Positions 7,380 through 15,529 of a stretch of 19,354 bases of DNA are shown piece by piece. The position numbers and the translations under genes are program-made. This DNA is from Anaerolineae bacterium (GTDB lineage: Bacteria; Chloroflexota; Anaerolineae; JAFGEY01): positions 1 to 19,354 of the forward strand of contig JAFGJF010000324.1 in NCBI GenBank assembly GCA_016929205.1, in the 5' to 3' direction. Position 1 is the first letter of the stretch, and each line of letters starts with the position of its first letter. The notes under the pieces are model-generated. The model was given only the letters and a program-made list of their open reading frames with translations, ran no database searches and was not told the origin of the DNA.

Positions 7380-10300
7380 TCAGTTTGCATCCAGCACATC
7401 ACGCACGGCTTTTACGAGTTCGTTCGGATCAAACGGCTTGTGCAGCAAAGTAACGTCTGGCCCCGCGGCCTCGTGGTTTGAGAGAATGTCGTCGGTATAG
7501 CCAGAAATGTAAAGCACTTGCAGAGTTGGGCGCAATTGTGCGATCTTGTGCGCCAGTTCAGGCCCGTTCATTTCCGGCATCACCACGTCGGTGACGAGCA
7601 AAGACACGGAACCGATATAGTTCTGGATCAAGTGCAACGCCTGCCGGGGCAAACGCGATGCGAGCACCGTATACCCATGACGCTCCAACGCACGCCGGGC
7701 CAGTTCCCGAACGACGTCGTCATCTTCTACAAGCAGAATCGTCTCCGTGCCGCGCAGCGATTCATCCGAGCCGTCTTGTCTCTGGATCACCGGCACCGGC
7801 GCATCGATCAACGGCAGGTAAACCTCAAACGTCGTCCCCTGGTCAACCTGGCTTTTACATTCAATATACCCACCGCTTTGATCGACAATGCTATAGACTG
7901 TCGCCAGACCAAGTCCCGTTCCCTTACCCGGTTCCTTGGTCGTAAAGAACGGTTCAAACAGGTGAGCTCGGGCTTGTTCACTGATCCCTGTGCCGGTATC
8001 CTGCACGCTCAACATCACATAACGTCCGGGATCGAGATCGGGAAACCGCCGCTTGTATGCCACATCCAGGTCGACATTCCGGGTCGCCAGGACAATCGAC
8101 CCACCCTCCAGCATCGCATCGCGCGCGTTGATAGCCAGATTCATAATTATCTGTTCGATCTGCCCCGGATCGGCCTCAACCTGTCCCAGGGCGGGATCGA
8201 GGTCGGTCTCCAATGTGATGTGCTCGCCGATCAGCCGCCTGAGCATTTTGTCCATATTGTCGACGACGGCGTTGAGGTTCAACACCTGGGAGTGAACAAC
8301 CTGCCGGCGGCTAAAGACGAGCAGTTGCCTGGTCAGCGCAGTAGCCCGGTTAGCTGCTTTTTGAATCTCTTGGATGTCATCGCGGATCGGATCGCTCTCT
8401 AGTAAATCTTCGTACACAAAGCCGGCATAACCCTTGATCGCCGTCAAGATGTTGTTAAAGTCATGGGCCACACCGCCCGCCAACTGCCCGACAACAGCCA
8501 GGCGATCTTGCTGGCGGATATGCTGCTGCATCTCGCGCTCGCGGCTCATATCGCGGACCACCAAGACCCACTCTGTCGATCCGGGTACCGGTTGAGCAGT
8601 GATCTCAAACGTTCGCCCTCCGGCCTTGACCTCGTGCCAGGCATTTTCTTCGGTCCAACCCAAAACCGTCTCCAGCGGATACCCGCCCAACTCTTCGAGC
8701 ACATCTCCGATGCCGATCAAGGCCAAAACGGTCAGGTCGCGTTGCGCCACCGGGTTGGCCATCAGCACGCGACCGGCGTTGTCGATCAGAACAACCCCTT
8801 CGGGAACAGCGGCAATGAGTTGCTGCATTTGCGCAAAAAGTCGCTCCCGTTCGATCTCGGCATGTACGCGCTCGGTGATATCTGTGGCAACGGTACAGAT
8901 CGCATAAGGTCGCCCGTCCGCGTCGCGCAAGGGCACTTGGGTAAAAGCAAAGGTATGGGGCTCATCGCCCACGAATATGATTTCTTCCGACTCGAATGGC
9001 AACCCACTTTGCAGAACCCGGTCGTCGTGTCTTGCAATTTGTTCGGCAGCTTGAGGTCTATGTAACTCTTTTGGATGTCTTCCGATCGTTTCCTCTGCCG
9101 TGCGTCCGATCACGCGTTGGTACTGGCGGTTCACGACAAGATACCGTCCCTCGAGATCGCGCACGAAAATGGAGGACGGTGTGTTCTGCAAAAAGCTTTG
9201 CATAAACTCATTGTTTCGACGCAGCGATTCCACTGCTCGCTCGCGTTCGGTGATATCTTCGCCCGAACTAAGGGTGCCAACGATCCTGCCTTGATCATCC
9301 CTCAGTATCGTATTGTGCCAGGCGATCGTCTTTTCCTCGCCGCCTTGTGTCAACACAGCGTTCTCAAAATATTCAACGGCCTCAACCTCGCCGGCTATCA
9401 AGCTGTCAAAAACACCCCGGATTTGCTGCCTTGTACGCTCCGGCAAAAACCGATCAAACCAGCTCTGACCGACGATTTCTTTTTGTTCGTATCCAAGGAT
9501 CTCGCTTCCTCTCTGGTTGATCAGGGTCACGATTCCTTGGTCATCAATGGCAACAATCATAACCCCGGCGATGTCGAGATATTTTTGTGCCCTGTCTCTC
9601 TCATATTGTAATGCGTTCTCTGCCTGCCGGCGCTCGGTGATATCGGTCAAGATGCAATGAGTTCGCTCAAAGTTGCCACGTTCGTCATAACCGACACGCC
9701 CTTCAAAGGAAGCCAGAAAACGCGAGCCGTCCCGGCGTACCATCTCGAACTCGACACCATGTGTATGCCCCTCCCTTTTGAATTGGGAAAACCTTTGTGC
9801 GAACGCTTGGGCCATCGGTGGCGTCATCAGATCACCGAGCCAGCGGCCGATCACCTCGTGGCGCTCGTACCCGAACCACTCCAACCAGGCCGGATTCACC
9901 TCGAGGATGCAGCCGTTCTCGTCGAGAGATTGGTAGCCCACCGGCAGCCGTTCAAAGAGCAGCCGGAAGCGCTGCTCGCTTTCTCGTAGTGCGATCTCGG
10001 ACTGCTTACGCTCGGTGACATCCTCGTAAACGGCGACAATCTCGCCGGAAGGCAGCTTGTATACGTCATTCTCGCGCCAACCGACCATATGGTCATCCTG
10101 GTACAGGCCCGCCGGGTGTGACATCGCCTCGCCGCTCTGCCACACCTGTCGCAACACATCCAACAGGCCCAATGCTATGACGCCGGGAAAGACCTCGGTG
10201 ACGCGGCGGCCAATCACCTCTTCGCGGCGAACCTGCTCGATGCGCTCGCCGCCGCGATTGAAATCGACAAAGGCAAAGTCATCACCTCCATCGACGGCGC

Positions 10301-12068
10301 GGTAGACAGCCACGCCGCTATTGATCCGGTCAAAAAGCTCGCGGTAGCGCGTCTCGCTGGCCCGCAGTGCGTTTTCTGCTTCTTGGCGTTCTGTCACATC
10401 GACAAAAATAACGGCAAATTGTCCCTTTTTTGGACTGAACGCCGTGACCTGATAGTATTTGCCCAAGTCGGCGGCATAGTTTTCAAAAAAGATCGGTTCG
10501 CCGGTCAACGCGACCTGGCCATAGTTCTCAATCCAATAAGGCTCGGTACCGGGCAACACCTCAAGCACCGTCTTGCCAACGAGTTCCGTGCCTTTGAGGC
10601 CCGTCAGGCTTTCAAAGGCCGGGTTCAGTTCCAGAAACCGGTAATCACAGGGATGGCCTTGCTCGTCGAGGATAATCTCGTGCAGCGCAAATGCTTCACG
10701 CATCGTATTGAACAAGGTCCGATATCGTTCTTCACTTTGTTTAAGTGCTTCTTCGACCTCTCTTTGTTCGGTGATGTCGTGGCCAATGCCCACCAGGCCA
10801 AGAATCTGCCCGGCCCGATCCTTGATCGGCAGCTTGGAAGTCATCTGCCAGATCTGACGGCCCTGCTCGTTAACCAGCCGTTCTTCGCGATCGATCACCG
10901 GCTGCCCGGTCTGCAAGACCTGTCGATCGTCGGCGTAAAAACGCTCTGCCACCTCGCGTGGAAACAGGTCAAAATCGGTCTTGCCAAGCACATCGTCTTC
11001 GGACTCGACGCCGATGTTCTCCACGTCGGCGCGGTTGGACAAGGTTTTGCGCGCCTCCAGGTCTTTGGCATAGATGGCGTCGGGCAGGTTGTCGATCACC
11101 GTGCGCAGCAGCAGGCGCTCTTGTACGAGCGTCTCTTCAGCTCGCTTGCGCGCCAGGGCAACCGCATAAAGGTCGGCCATACGCTGGACGGCATGCAGTT
11201 CCCGGTCGGTGTACCCGGCCGGGGTGTTGGCCAAGGCAATTTCGCCCACCGGCCGCCCGCCAATCATCGCCGGAACAGCCATAAAGTTTTGCAAGAGAAT
11301 GTGTCCCTGGAGAATGCCTTTGGCCGCCGGGTGTTCGGCCGGAGCATCGGTGTAAAATCCCTGGCCGGTGTTAAGCGCGTGGCCCCACAAGCCGGAATAA
11401 AGCCCATCCGGGCCAACCGGAAAGACGATCCGTTCGTCCGGGCCCTGTACCCGGCACTGATCGCCCATCATCAGGGTCAGGGTATGGCCGACGTTGTCGC
11501 CGGTCAGCGGATCGATGGACGAGACAAAACCATGTTCGCTGCCGGTGAGCTGGCGGGCGTATTCCATGGTGACCGCGGCGATGTCGGGCAGCGATGGCTC
11601 GGCGTCGATGAGCAAGCTGGCCAGTTCGGCCAGCACAGCATTGACAGATACCTCCCACTCGAGGGCCTTTTGGTTGGCACGCAGCTTTTGCTCCATCTTG
11701 TGCTTGTAAAGAGCGATCTCGATATTGCCGAGCAGTTCTCGGTCCTGGAACGGTTTGAGGATGTATCCAAAAGGCGTGGTGATCCGGGCGCGACTCAGGA
11801 TGGTCTCGTCGGCGTAAGCGGTGAGGTAGAGAACAGGCATATCCATCTGGGCCTGAATTTGTCCAGCCGCCTCGATGCCGTCCAGGTCACCCTCAAGCCG
11901 GATATCCATCACGATCAAATCCGGCGCAGCCTGGGCAGCAACCTGGACCGCCTCGTCACCTGTGGCAGCAATCCCCACGATCTCGTGTCCGGCCTGCTCG
12001 AGTTTTGAGGCAATGTTTCTGGCCACAAGCAATTCATCTTCAACGATCAGAATCCGTGCCTGAATCAT
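7380..12068 (-). CDS. Large hybrid histidine kinase: REC-GAF-seven PAS-HisKA-HATPase-REC
   Basis: This 1562-residue soluble kinase begins with a receiver (about 3-120; E10-D11, D55, T83, K105 in YILKPF). A GAF domain follows (about 140-310), then seven PAS modules near 318-436, 442-562, 572-686, 696-812, 824-942, 952-1066 and 1076-1176; the first six end in PAC-like D(I/V)TE motifs. The kinase core has H1202 in GGVAHDFNNILTAI, the N box with N1314 (MNLAINARDAM), DTGTGI at 1357-1362 and GKGTGLGLA at 1381-1389. The C-terminal receiver has D1449-D1450, D1494 (LVTDVVMPEMNG), S1522 and K1544. I place the start at 12068, where AAAGGG precedes the ATG, and not 66 codons upstream inside the preceding kinase gene. 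The N-terminal receiver is of the type that usually partners HisKA_2 kinases, and such a kinase is encoded 13 nt upstream. Confidence 0.93.
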   Translation of the reverse strand: MIQARILIVEDELLVARNIASKLEQAGHEIVGIAATGDEAVQVAAQAAPDLIVMDIRLEGDLDGIEAAGQIQAQMDMPVLYLTAYADETILSRARITTPFGYILKPFQDRELLGNIEIALYKHKMEQKLRANQKALEWEVSVNAVLAELASLLIDAEPSLPDIAAVTMEYARQLTGSEHGFVSSIDPLTGDNVGHTLTLMMGDQCRVQGPDERIVFPVGPDGLYSGLWGHALNTGQGFYTDAPAEHPAAKGILQGHILLQNFMAVPAMIGGRPVGEIALANTPAGYTDRELHAVQRMADLYAVALARKRAEETLVQERLLLRTVIDNLPDAIYAKDLEARKTLSNRADVENIGVESEDDVLGKTDFDLFPREVAERFYADDRQVLQTGQPVIDREERLVNEQGRQIWQMTSKLPIKDRAGQILGLVGIGHDITEQREVEEALKQSEERYRTLFNTMREAFALHEIILDEQGHPCDYRFLELNPAFESLTGLKGTELVGKTVLEVLPGTEPYWIENYGQVALTGEPIFFENYAADLGKYYQVTAFSPKKGQFAVIFVDVTERQEAENALRASETRYRELFDRINSGVAVYRAVDGGDDFAFVDFNRGGERIEQVRREEVIGRRVTEVFPGVIALGLLDVLRQVWQSGEAMSHPAGLYQDDHMVGWRENDVYKLPSGEIVAVYEDVTERKQSEIALRESEQRFRLLFERLPVGYQSLDENGCILEVNPAWLEWFGYERHEVIGRWLGDLMTPPMAQAFAQRFSQFKREGHTHGVEFEMVRRDGSRFLASFEGRVGYDERGNFERTHCILTDITERRQAENALQYERDRAQKYLDIAGVMIVAIDDQGIVTLINQRGSEILGYEQKEIVGQSWFDRFLPERTRQQIRGVFDSLIAGEVEAVEYFENAVLTQGGEEKTIAWHNTILRDDQGRIVGTLSSGEDITERERAVESLRRNNEFMQSFLQNTPSSIFVRDLEGRYLVVNRQYQRVIGRTAEETIGRHPKELHRPQAAEQIARHDDRVLQSGLPFESEEIIFVGDEPHTFAFTQVPLRDADGRPYAICTVATDITERVHAEIERERLFAQMQQLIAAVPEGVVLIDNAGRVLMANPVAQRDLTVLALIGIGDVLEELGGYPLETVLGWTEENAWHEVKAGGRTFEITAQPVPGSTEWVLVVRDMSREREMQQHIRQQDRLAVVGQLAGGVAHDFNNILTAIKGYAGFVYEDLLESDPIRDDIQEIQKAANRATALTRQLLVFSRRQVVHSQVLNLNAVVDNMDKMLRRLIGEHITLETDLDPALGQVEADPGQIEQIIMNLAINARDAMLEGGSIVLATRNVDLDVAYKRRFPDLDPGRYVMLSVQDTGTGISEQARAHLFEPFFTTKEPGKGTGLGLATVYSIVDQSGGYIECKSQVDQGTTFEVYLPLIDAPVPVIQRQDGSDESLRGTETILLVEDDDVVRELARRALERHGYTVLASRLPRQALHLIQNYIGSVSLLVTDVVMPEMNGPELAHKIAQLRPTLQVLYISGYTDDILSNHEAAGPDVTLLHKPFDPNELVKAVRDVLDAN

Positions 12069-12077
12069 AAGCGCTTT

Positions 12078-12083
12078 CCCTTT
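12078..12083 (-). promoter_or_regulatory. Ribosome binding site deciding the hybrid kinase start
   Basis: AAAGGG on the minus strand lies 9 nt before the ATG at 12068 and overlaps the stop codon of the upstream kinase. It supports a start there over the in-frame extension reaching 12266. Confidence 0.6.
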
Positions 12084-14991
12084 AAAAGACGATCTCGCAC
12101 CGAGTTCCTCCTTCGCCATGCCACTCGATGCTGCCCTTAAGCTGGCGGACAAAGGTGTCCACCAGGAACAGACCGAGCGAGCCTTGACGATGGATTTGTC
12201 CGCGGCGTTGGATTTCACCGCCAGGAGGAAAACGGAAATCAGACGGTAGGCCGATGCCGTTATCACTGATACTTAGATGATAACAATTCTCCGGCCTTTT
12301 GTCAATGGCAATGCGAACCCGGTGCGGGCAGGGCAGTTCACTTGCATTGGCCGGAAAGGCGTGCTTGAAGGCGTTGGACACCAGTTCGTTGATGATCAGG
12401 CCGCACGGGATGGCCGTTTGCACCTCAAAAAAGATGTCTTGTACGTCGACCTGGAGCTGAACAGGATGTTGGCTGTTCTGATACATGGCCAGCAGATCGG
12501 TGGTCAGGATCCGCACATAAATGGCCATATCGATGTGTGACAGATCGGACGGCTGGTACAGTTGTTCATGGACAAGCGCCATCGCCTGTACGCGCTGCCG
12601 GCTCTCGCGCAATACGGCGATAGCCCCTTCATCCTCTGTGTACTGGGCTTGAAAGTCGAGCAGGCTGGAAATGACCTGCAGGTTGTTCTTGACCCGGTGA
12701 TGGATCTCGCGCAAAAGCGTTTCTTTTTCTGCCAGGTCGGCCAGGATCTGCGCTTCGGCCTGTTTTCGATCTGTAATATCAATACTCGCGCCCAGAATAC
12801 CCACGACGCTTCCACTGCCGTTGCGCAGCGGCACTTTGCGGGAAAGGACCTGGCGTTCTCCTAACGGCGTGTTTATCAAATACTCATCTACAGTCAACAT
12901 ATCTCCGGTTTCCATCACGCTCAGATCGGCCTCTCGCAGCGCGGCAGCCGTCTTGTGGTCAAGTAATTCGGCATCGGTCCGGCCTATGGGACTGGCAGCC
13001 CAATATTTCCGGTTTTCGGCATTGCAACTGGTATATTCTCCCTCGCGATTTTTGGTAAAGACGGGAATGGGGAGATGCTCAAACAAGATGCGATATTTCT
13101 CCTCGCTCTCTCGCAGCGCCTCCTCCATCCGCCTACGCTCGGTCACGTTTTCAAAAGCCACGACCAGACGTTTTTGAGGCACTCGAAATGCTCTAATCCG
13201 AAACGCACCGCTCAGCCGCTTGTCCTCGTAATACAGATCCTCCGTTTCAAACGTCTCGCCGGTGCGCATCACCTGCAAATAAGCATCAGTCACGCCAGCC
13301 AATCTGGCTTCCGGCCAGATGTCGTTGAATTCCCGGCCTTGCCATTCACCAATCTTGATCCCGGTTAGCCGTTCGGCTTCCGGGTTGCCATCCAGCAGCC
13401 ACAGTTCGTCCGGTGCTTTGAACTGGTAGATAAACAATCCCGACGGAATAGTCTGCACAATATCGTCCGAAGTTTGCAGCGTATCCTTGAGCGCGGCTTC
13501 AGCCTCAAGGCTGTGCAAGGCAAAGGCGATATCTCCAGCCACCTCGGTAAACAAGTCCCTTTCCTCGACATCGATACCAAACCATTTGGGCACCGAGGCC
13601 GACAACACGCCATAGATCTGGCCCCCATGTTCGAGGCGCACGATCAACAAACGACCCTGTGACTCGAGGTCAAGCAGCAGACAATCGCCACAGTTGGCGC
13701 GCGATTTTCCAAAGACGATCACGCCGGGCTGGCCCATCGCTTCTCGAATGCACGCGCTCACTTGGCCCTGCTTTAGCCGATCGACAAACGGTGTAAACAG
13801 GTCACCCAATCCCGATTCAGCGCTGATCAGAACGTTCTTGTCCTGATCCAGCAGGATAATCCAGGCCGCAAGATAGCCGCGCGTTTGCGTCAGCTCGTGG
13901 CAGACTTGTTCTAGCAGCCGATCCCGGTCCTTTTCCCGGGTAATGAGTTGGTTGACATTGCGGATCGCGCGCAGCACGGCATTGAGGTGTTCGATCCGTT
14001 CCTCGTTCTGTTTGCGTTCGCTGATGTTGCGAGAGACCGCCATTACAACTGGCTGACCATCCAGTTCGACGAGATGGGCATTGATCTCGAAAGGGATCTC
14101 TCTGCCATATTTGGTCCTGCCCACGGCTTCGAACCTCGCCTGGCCATTTTGAACGATCTCGTGCGTGATTTCGGCAATCTCGGCAGGATCGTCCACTATC
14201 GTGATATCCTGCGGCCCCATTGCCAACAATTCCTCGCGAGAATAGCCCAGCGTTTCGCACGTGCTATCGTTGACCTCGATATAATGACCTGGCAGCCCGT
14301 CGTTGCCCACCAGGTGAAAAAGAACATTGTCTTGGGCACTGTTGAACAGGATCCGGAACTGCTGCTCGCTTTTTTGCAGTGTGTCTCGCGCACGTTCAAA
14401 ATAGATCAAAATCATACCCAAGGCTGTAACCAGTTCAAACACCGCGCCGAGCAGATACCCCCACGGCGCAAACCACAGCACAGGGCGCAAGAAAGGATAA
14501 TCGATCTTGTGCAGCCCCCACAGAATAAACGTCCAGGCCGTGATCGTCTGCCCGAATCCGCGCACGGGTTTTTCCCTGATAAAAACAACACCGGTCCAGA
14601 TATACAACAAACCAATCACCGTGAACGTGGGCAGCGCAAGCACCCAGAACGAAAAACGGAACAGGGTTGCCAACACAATCCACACCCCGCACGCCACCGA
14701 CACCCAGATCCACACGCTTGGTGTGCGCCGCCCGATCCACACATAGCTGCCCAACAAGAGCAGGATACCACTGATCAACGAAAAGAGCTGGTTTCCGATC
14801 AACAGAACAGGACGTTCTCCAAACAAGATGATGAGCAGCATACAGGCGAACCGCAGGGCATAGATTGCCCAACCCACCGTCCAGATGCCCATACAAAGCT
14901 CGCGATCTCGATAATAGAGATAGACGTAGGCCAGAGCCAGCACAATCGCGCCAGCCAGCGTTGCAACCACAGAGGGAAATAACCAGGTCAT
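12082..14991 (-). CDS. Membrane sensor histidine kinase: multi-TM-PAS-GAF-PAS-PAS-HisKA_2-HATPase
   Basis: This is a 969-residue kinase. Its first 200 residues are strongly hydrophobic with about seven membrane segments (near 5-26, 34-57, 62-85, 93-112, 115-138, 148-163 and 172-197), a 7TM-like input module. Then come PAS (about 205-325), GAF (about 335-498, with an NCGDCLL Cys pair at 433-439), PAS (about 505-620) and PAS (about 630-742). The HisKA_2 motif REIHHRVKNNLQ is at 761-772. The ATPase has NELVSNAFKHAF at 868-879, DNGIGLP at 910-916 and a GSLGLFLV loop at 937-944, the form typical of this kinase class. I start at 14991, where AAGGAG is well spaced, and not at 15063. It is the first gene of the operon; no receiver is fused, so the N-terminal receiver of the next gene is the likely acceptor. 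Confidence 0.93.
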   Translation of the reverse strand: MTWLFPSVVATLAGAIVLALAYVYLYYRDRELCMGIWTVGWAIYALRFACMLLIILFGERPVLLIGNQLFSLISGILLLLGSYVWIGRRTPSVWIWVSVACGVWIVLATLFRFSFWVLALPTFTVIGLLYIWTGVVFIREKPVRGFGQTITAWTFILWGLHKIDYPFLRPVLWFAPWGYLLGAVFELVTALGMILIYFERARDTLQKSEQQFRILFNSAQDNVLFHLVGNDGLPGHYIEVNDSTCETLGYSREELLAMGPQDITIVDDPAEIAEITHEIVQNGQARFEAVGRTKYGREIPFEINAHLVELDGQPVVMAVSRNISERKQNEERIEHLNAVLRAIRNVNQLITREKDRDRLLEQVCHELTQTRGYLAAWIILLDQDKNVLISAESGLGDLFTPFVDRLKQGQVSACIREAMGQPGVIVFGKSRANCGDCLLLDLESQGRLLIVRLEHGGQIYGVLSASVPKWFGIDVEERDLFTEVAGDIAFALHSLEAEAALKDTLQTSDDIVQTIPSGLFIYQFKAPDELWLLDGNPEAERLTGIKIGEWQGREFNDIWPEARLAGVTDAYLQVMRTGETFETEDLYYEDKRLSGAFRIRAFRVPQKRLVVAFENVTERRRMEEALRESEEKYRILFEHLPIPVFTKNREGEYTSCNAENRKYWAASPIGRTDAELLDHKTAAALREADLSVMETGDMLTVDEYLINTPLGERQVLSRKVPLRNGSGSVVGILGASIDITDRKQAEAQILADLAEKETLLREIHHRVKNNLQVISSLLDFQAQYTEDEGAIAVLRESRQRVQAMALVHEQLYQPSDLSHIDMAIYVRILTTDLLAMYQNSQHPVQLQVDVQDIFFEVQTAIPCGLIINELVSNAFKHAFPANASELPCPHRVRIAIDKRPENCYHLSISDNGIGLPSDFRFPPGGEIQRRGQIHRQGSLGLFLVDTFVRQLKGSIEWHGEGGTRCEIVF

Positions 14992-14997
14992 CTTGAG

Positions 14998-15003
14998 CTC
15001 CTT
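14998..15003 (-). promoter_or_regulatory. Ribosome binding site deciding the HisKA_2 kinase start
   Basis: AAGGAG on the minus strand is 6 nt upstream of the ATG at 14991. No comparable site precedes the longer in-frame start at 15063. Confidence 0.75.
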
Positions 15004-15089
15004 GAATAGGGCAAGTGGGCTCGCGCACAACCACGCACCAGCCCCGCCAGGTTTGAACGTCAAGGTTACGGACTCGAATGTATAGTTAC

Positions 15090-15118
15090 ATTGTATCGAT
15101 ATTGGGCATTTAGGGCAA
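15090..15118 (-). promoter_or_regulatory. Sigma-70-like promoter of the four-gene kinase operon
   Basis: On the minus strand TTGCCC (15113-15118) and TACAAT (15090-15095) are separated by exactly 17 nt. This predicts transcription starting near 15083 with a leader of about 90 nt before the ATG at 14991. It is the best promoter match in the window. Confidence 0.55.
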
Positions 15119-15207
15119 GGACTATCGAATCACTGAAATAGCTCTGGCCCGCCCTACAATTCTTACCTGTTTTTGCCTTTCTTCTAACCATTTTTTGTCG
15201 AGCATTC

Positions 15208-15237
15208 TTGCCGCTTTGGAAATGGGTACCATATACA
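15208..15237 (+). promoter_or_regulatory. Candidate promoter of the plus-strand kinase/regulator operon
   Basis: TTGCCG (15208-15213) and TATACA (15232-15237) are spaced 18 nt apart, about 135 nt upstream of the leader ORF. A TATAGT at 15347-15352 is closer to the gene but lacks a -35 partner. Confidence 0.3.
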
Positions 15238-15373
15238 CCCAGTCGCCATATCGACCAAAGCATGAATAATTATTGTCTATTCATCTTGGGATCCTTGCAC
15301 GATTCGTCAATGATTCGATCGCTCGGAAAACAGAATCACGGCACCATATAGTGCGTCATATCAGGAGAACACA

Positions 15374-15529
15374 ATGAGCACAGTCTTGGATTTTTTGCTA
15401 GTGCTCCTGCGACAATTTTCCGGTGGTCCTGGTCCTTTAGAGAAAAATGCTAACCCTGCAAGCCCATTGCCTGCAAGACGCGCAAGATCAAGTGGCCCCA
15501 GCGGTGCAAGAACAATGCGCCTGTTATAA
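15374..15529 (+). pseudogene. Short ORF: probable 5' remnant of a membrane sensor kinase
   Basis: An ATG at 15374 with a strong AGGAG site 7 nt upstream opens a 51-codon frame. The first 23 residues (MSTVLDFLLVLLRQF, then SGGPGPLE) look like the start of a multi-membrane sensor protein, and I recall similar N termini on Chloroflexota kinases. After them the protein becomes low-complexity and Arg/Ser/Pro-rich, as expected for an out-of-frame read. The frame leaves the downstream kinase frame at the A5 tract 15443-15447; with one A fewer, the leader would read straight into the kinase. It could instead be a real leader peptide coupled to kinase translation. The ORF is too short for a firm call. 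Confidence 0.5.

Larger units (their letters stand above)
14992..15373. other. Divergent intergenic region between the kinase operons
   Basis: About 380 bases separate the minus-strand sensor kinase from the plus-strand leader ORF. The region is more AT-rich than the flanking genes and holds a good minus-strand promoter near 15090-15118 and a weaker plus-strand candidate near 15208-15237. A 65-codon minus-strand frame inside it has no family resemblance and does not look coding. No clear operator repeat is visible apart from two nearby GATTCG copies at about 15301 and 15312. Confidence 0.6.

Noticed and set aside
10383..12008. 541-codon plus-strand frame
   Set aside because: It lies wholly antisense to the hybrid kinase, which has continuous domain motifs across this stretch. 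The frame shows no recognisable family and looks like a codon-bias shadow.
12069..12266. 66-codon N-terminal extension of the hybrid kinase
   Set aside because: It overlaps the ATPase end of the upstream kinase, lacks domain similarity, and the ATG at 12068 has a well-placed AAAGGG and starts a canonical receiver.
13948..14982. 344-codon plus-strand frame
   Set aside because: It is antisense to the PAS and membrane part of the HisKA_2 kinase. Its His/Gln/Pro-rich product is typical of an antisense read of a membrane protein.
15066..15263. 65-codon minus-strand frame in the divergent intergenic region
   Set aside because: There is no ribosome binding site or family resemblance, its composition is unlike the other genes, and it overlaps the best promoter candidate.
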